This document shows positions 60,812 to 64,000 of a stretch of 64,000 bases of DNA, piece after piece (positions within the stretch are counted from its first letter, which is position 1; every line of letters starts with the position of its first letter). Location: assembly GCF_000001735.4 (NCBI RefSeq), contig NC_003071.7:9231151-9295150 (forward strand), given 5' to 3'. A program made the translations under genes and the position numbers. Under the pieces are notes generated by a model. The model was not told where the DNA came from. It saw nothing but the letters and a program-made list of their open reading frames with translations, and made no database searches. The stretch is from Arabidopsis thaliana (Eukaryota > Streptophyta > Magnoliopsida > Brassicales > Brassicaceae).

Positions 60812-61113
60812 TGTTGAGTGAACTCGGGTCATGGGTCTTTTTCGTGAACTTCTCGTTGAGAGCTTCATCTTCTTAATTATCTTGGAGTCATCTTCTGATT
60901 CTTGTAGCTTGTATTAGGGTTTTTGTTATACCTTGATGAGCATGTAAAGAGAGGTCAAGAGTGAGTGAGTTCCTATAGTAAACATTCAGTTGATCGATTG
61001 GATGTTTGTGACACAAAATGTACTGTAGGAGAACTAGTGACTATGTATGGAAATTGTTTATGCATTGATGTTTAGTCATGCTAAAAACAGATTTCAACAA
61101 GTGGTATTAGAGC
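60812..61113 (+). mobile_element. LTR retrotransposon fossil, copia group (one LTR plus primer binding site)
   Basis: A stretch of about 290 bases starting TGTTGAGTG and ending TTTCAACA is followed by TGGTATTAGAGC at 61102-61113, the initiator-tRNA-Met primer binding site typical of plant copia elements. No second LTR and no recognisable gag or pol region is found downstream. The element is broken: only the 5' end remains, and it looks old. Confidence 0.65.
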
Positions 61114-62119
61114 ACAACTATTCTCAAGGATAGTCAAATTTGTAACAGAAAAGCATATTAAGGCATGCAAGCAATGCAAGTTGCACAAGAAGATTCTATT
61201 CTAGTCTCGATTCTTGTAAAATCGAGTCACAAAAGATCAAGGTTTCCTAGTATATCAAGGATTTCATCGGGATATAATTCCTAATGTATCTTTTTTGCAA
61301 TCATGGCTTGAACCTCTAGACGGTTTTGGCAGTATTTGTATCCATCATTTCCATACCAAATCGTGTTTGCCTCAACATTCTACATGTAAATTGCACTATC
61401 TGCTCATGCCTTCCACAAAATACCTAGGCAAAAGACATTAATTTTTCAAGTTTACGAGCACGGAGTTTAGAGGAGCCATCACACTGATTTTACAATAAAT
61501 GAAGAAAAATCTTTTTGTTATCTTGATTGACGTCTACTCATCCCATGTTTTAACTTGAAACTTTAATTGGCAGCTAATATCTATAGTGTTATATCCACAA
61601 TAGGTGGAAATAAAACCCTCACGTTCCACATCATGTTGAATAAATAAAGCTGTCATCCGAAATAGATTTGGAGGTATATAGAAGTTTTGACTCTTTGAGA
61701 TAACACTGTGGAAGTCAAAAAAAAAAAAAAAAAAAAAAAAAAAGTCAAAACATCCTCCTCGTCTGAGATGTTCCATGCAATATATCTCTTCATAATTCTT
61801 TCTTGTCTTCAACAAAGTCCAGCAAGGATCTGAGAAGTTTGCGTCGATTGATTATGCCAACTTGAAGTTGGAAATAGAAGAAGACTAGGCGGAACATCTC
61901 ATCAAAACCCTATACATTCAACAGGGAAATTCTTTTGCACGAATGTTAGACTTCAATATTGAATAAAATTCATAGTTTCAACAATCTCATAAAAAAAGAG
62001 CTGGGCTCCATTCGAAGACACATTAATTTCCATGGGCCTGGTCCACATACAACCATACTAAATTTGAAGTAATTTACCCGCCATTTAAAAAAGCCCATAG
62101 GCTCCTTCTCCTAGAAGCT
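61114..62119. other. spacer with decayed element sequence and an A27 run
   Basis: No gene. Part may be further remains of the LTR element. An A run of about 27 lies at 61717-61743. The RNR1 promoter begins near 62000 (GGGCCTGG and GCCCATAG motifs). Confidence 0.45.
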
Positions 62120-62151
62120 GGCGGGAAAATCCCAAAACTTTTCCCGGGAAA
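62120..62151 (+). promoter_or_regulatory. two E2F sites in the RNR1 promoter
   Basis: GGCGGGAAAA at 62120-62129 and TTTTCCCGGGAAA at 62139-62151 both contain the E2F core (TTTCCCGC or its TTTCCCGG variant). A TATA box TTTATAAAA lies at about 62264-62272, about 110 bases before the start codon. E2F control fits a gene needed in S phase. Confidence 0.8.
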
Positions 62152-62378
62152 GTAGATAAAAAATTTCGGCCATTAAAGGACAAAATCACAAGAAAGTAGA
62201 AACCCTAGAGATTTTGAAACCGAAACCCCAAAAACCCCTTTGACGCCTCCTTCTTCTTATCTCTTTATAAAAAACCATTTCTTTCCTGCAACATCGTTGC
62301 TTATCATCAGACGCACATCACCTGTTCGATAAAATTCCTCTGAGAGTGTTTTTTTTGTTTTCCTTCTGACAAAGAAAT

Positions 62379-64000
62379 ATGTATGTAGTGAAGCGTGACG
62401 GAAGACAGGAAACTGTTCATTTCGATAAGATTACTGCGAGGCTTAAGAAACTTAGCTATGGGCTTAGCAGTGACCATTGTGACCCTGTCCTCGTTGCTCA
62501 GAAGGTCTGTGCCGGTGTCTATAAAGGAGTCACTACGAGTCAACTTGATGAGTTGGCTGCTGAAACTGCTGCTGCTATGACTTGTAACCATCCTGATTAT
62601 GCATCTGTGAGTATCTCTCTTCGTTTTCCTTTCTGGGTATTGCTTGATTTTGATTAGTCGTTTCTGGAGAAGTGATCTCTGTCATTGGATTGGTGTTTCA
62701 TTTGATTGAATTGATCTGTATAATTTACATGTTATCTGTGTTCATATGTCAGCTTGCTGCTAGGATTGCTGTGTCGAATCTCCACAAGAACACTAAGAAG
62801 TCATTTTCTGAGACGTGAGTGTTGAGTTCTTTCTTAGTGTGTATTATACCCTTGATATGAGTTCAAGTTTCCATGTGTGTTGACTCCGATGGCTTGTGTG
62901 GTATCTTGCAGGATTAAGGATATGTTCTATCATGTCAATGATAGATCTGGACTAAAGTCCCCACTAATAGCCGATGATGTGTTTGAGATAATTATGCAGG
63001 TAAAGAAATCTTGTGTTAAGCTCTTGATTCAATCTGTTTCTTGGTGTGATATATATATATATATATATGTATGTATCTTATAAATCACTGACTTGTGTGT
63101 TACTGGTTTCTTCAGAACGCTGCTCGTTTGGACAGTGAGATCATCTATGACCGTGATTTTGAATATGATTACTTTGGATTTAAAACTCTTGAGAGATCGT
63201 ACCTCTTGAAAGTCCAAGGGACTGTTGTTGAAAGGCCTCAACACATGCTGATGAGGGTTGCTGTTGGGATCCACAAGGATGATATTGATTCCGTGATCCA
63301 AACCTACCATTTGATGTCTCAGAGATGGTTCACTCATGCATCTCCTACTCTCTTCAACGCAGGAACTCCAAGGCCTCAAGTAAATACCTATCACTTGATA
63401 TTTATTATATCTATTAAATAAGGCGTTTTACTTTGATACGTGTCTTTGCTGATCTGCTATTGAAAATAATTGAAATTGCAGTTAAGTAGCTGCTTTCTAG
63501 TCTGCATGAAAGATGATAGCATTGAGGGCATATATGAAACACTCAAAGAGTGTGCTGTTATAAGCAAATCTGCTGGGGGTATTGGTGTTTCAGTTCATAA
63601 TATTCGTGCTACCGGAAGTTACATTCGTGGCACAAATGGAACATCTAATGGTATTGTTCCTATGCTGCGTGTATTCAACGATACAGCTCGTTATGTTGAC
63701 CAAGGAGGAGGCAAGAGAAAGGGTACGTATCAGCTCTTTGTACTATTAGCATAATCATCTGTCCAGTATATGGTCTAAAGTGTATCTGATTTATAATTTG
63801 TAATTGGTGAAGGAGCCTTTGCTGTTTACCTGGAGCCATGGCATGCTGATGTCTATGAGTTTCTGGAGCTGCGAAAGAACCATGGAAAGGTATAGTCATA
63901 GCTAGATAATTCACCATATCTACTCCCTAAATGTGATTACCATTTGACGCTGATACAACCTCTTAATACACTTTGTCGCATTGCAGGAAGAACACAGGGC
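62379..64000 (+). CDS. RNR1: ribonucleotide reductase large subunit (R1), 5' part
   Basis: Exons at 62379-62606, 62753-62814, 62912-62999, 63116-63379, 63482-63722, 63813-63889 and 63986 onward, running off the right edge. Ribonucleotide reductase makes dNTPs from NDPs. Visible: the N-terminal ATP-cone ([22 protein letters not shown]), the R1 N-terminal domain, and the start of the barrel with [11 protein letters not shown], in which the Cys is one of the redox-active pair, then [19 protein letters not shown] and [11 protein letters not shown]. About 270 codons are present of roughly 800. An (AT)n run lies in intron 3. E2F sites upstream. At2g21790, known for cell-cycle and leaf-shape phenotypes. 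Confidence 0.96.

Overview
This window looks like nuclear DNA of Arabidopsis thaliana. The genes have many short introns with GT-AG borders (two use GC-AG), AT-rich spacers, plant promoter motifs, and products I recognise as the chromosome 2 run near At2g21560 to At2g21790. Locus names and symbols are from memory of these families; exon borders were worked out by hand from reading frame and splice sites.

Layout. 1-5.2 kb: 5' end of a minus-strand gene, a tRNA-Tyr, a tRNA-derived SINE and a CACTA transposase fragment. 5.2-24.3 kb: a dense housekeeping run of RPS25B, APL4 (ADP-glucose pyrophosphorylase large subunit), RER1B, pectinesterase PE11 (minus), the USP-type gene RD2, a SEC23-like COPII gene and the mitochondrial stress gene UPOX. 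24.3-28.5 kb holds no recognisable gene. 28.5-36 kb: RADIALIS-like RL2, a 1.06-kb Mutator-like fold-back element with tRNA-like arms and a 9-bp target duplication, the first copy of an inverted duplication carrying an ECA1/prolamin-like secreted protein, then the clock-controlled gene GRP7 (minus) and a tRNA-Leu. 36.5-45.7 kb: an F-box/kelch gene with relic repeats, a truncated GRP7 relative, a tRNA-Gln inside a head-to-head promoter, the organelle mTERF gene EMB2219 and a DUF639 gene. 46.5-52.6 kb: small secreted cysteine-rich proteins (a defensin-like peptide, the second ECA1-like copy, EC1.2 and EC1.3) around the alcohol dehydrogenase CAD2. 52.9-64 kb: a tRNA-His-derived sequence with anticodon GAG, cellulose synthase CESA9, a small unknown protein, an LTR fossil of the copia group and the 5' part of RNR1.

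How it fits together. Most genes are unrelated housekeeping or specialised genes, but two patterns stand out. From memory, the order RPS25, APL, RER1, RL, GRP, CAD, EC1, CESA is repeated on chromosome 4 (At4g39190 to At4g39350), so the window is one half of an old whole-genome-duplication block; what lies here and not there (tandem EC1 copies, the ECA1-like inverted repeat, the GRP7 relic, F-box relics, transposons) is later local change. Second, secreted cysteine-rich genes of reproductive families collect in the 46-53 kb part. Regulatory motifs are readable in several promoters: evening elements (GRP7), a mitochondrial dysfunction motif (UPOX), E2F sites (RNR1), site II plus telo-box (RPS25).

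I did not find a clearly new molecular system. The best leads are the tRNA-like fold-back MULE, the inverted duplication with its defensin-like remnant, the tRNA-Gln located in an mRNA leader or promoter, and the His-to-Leu anticodon change in a tRNA-like gene.
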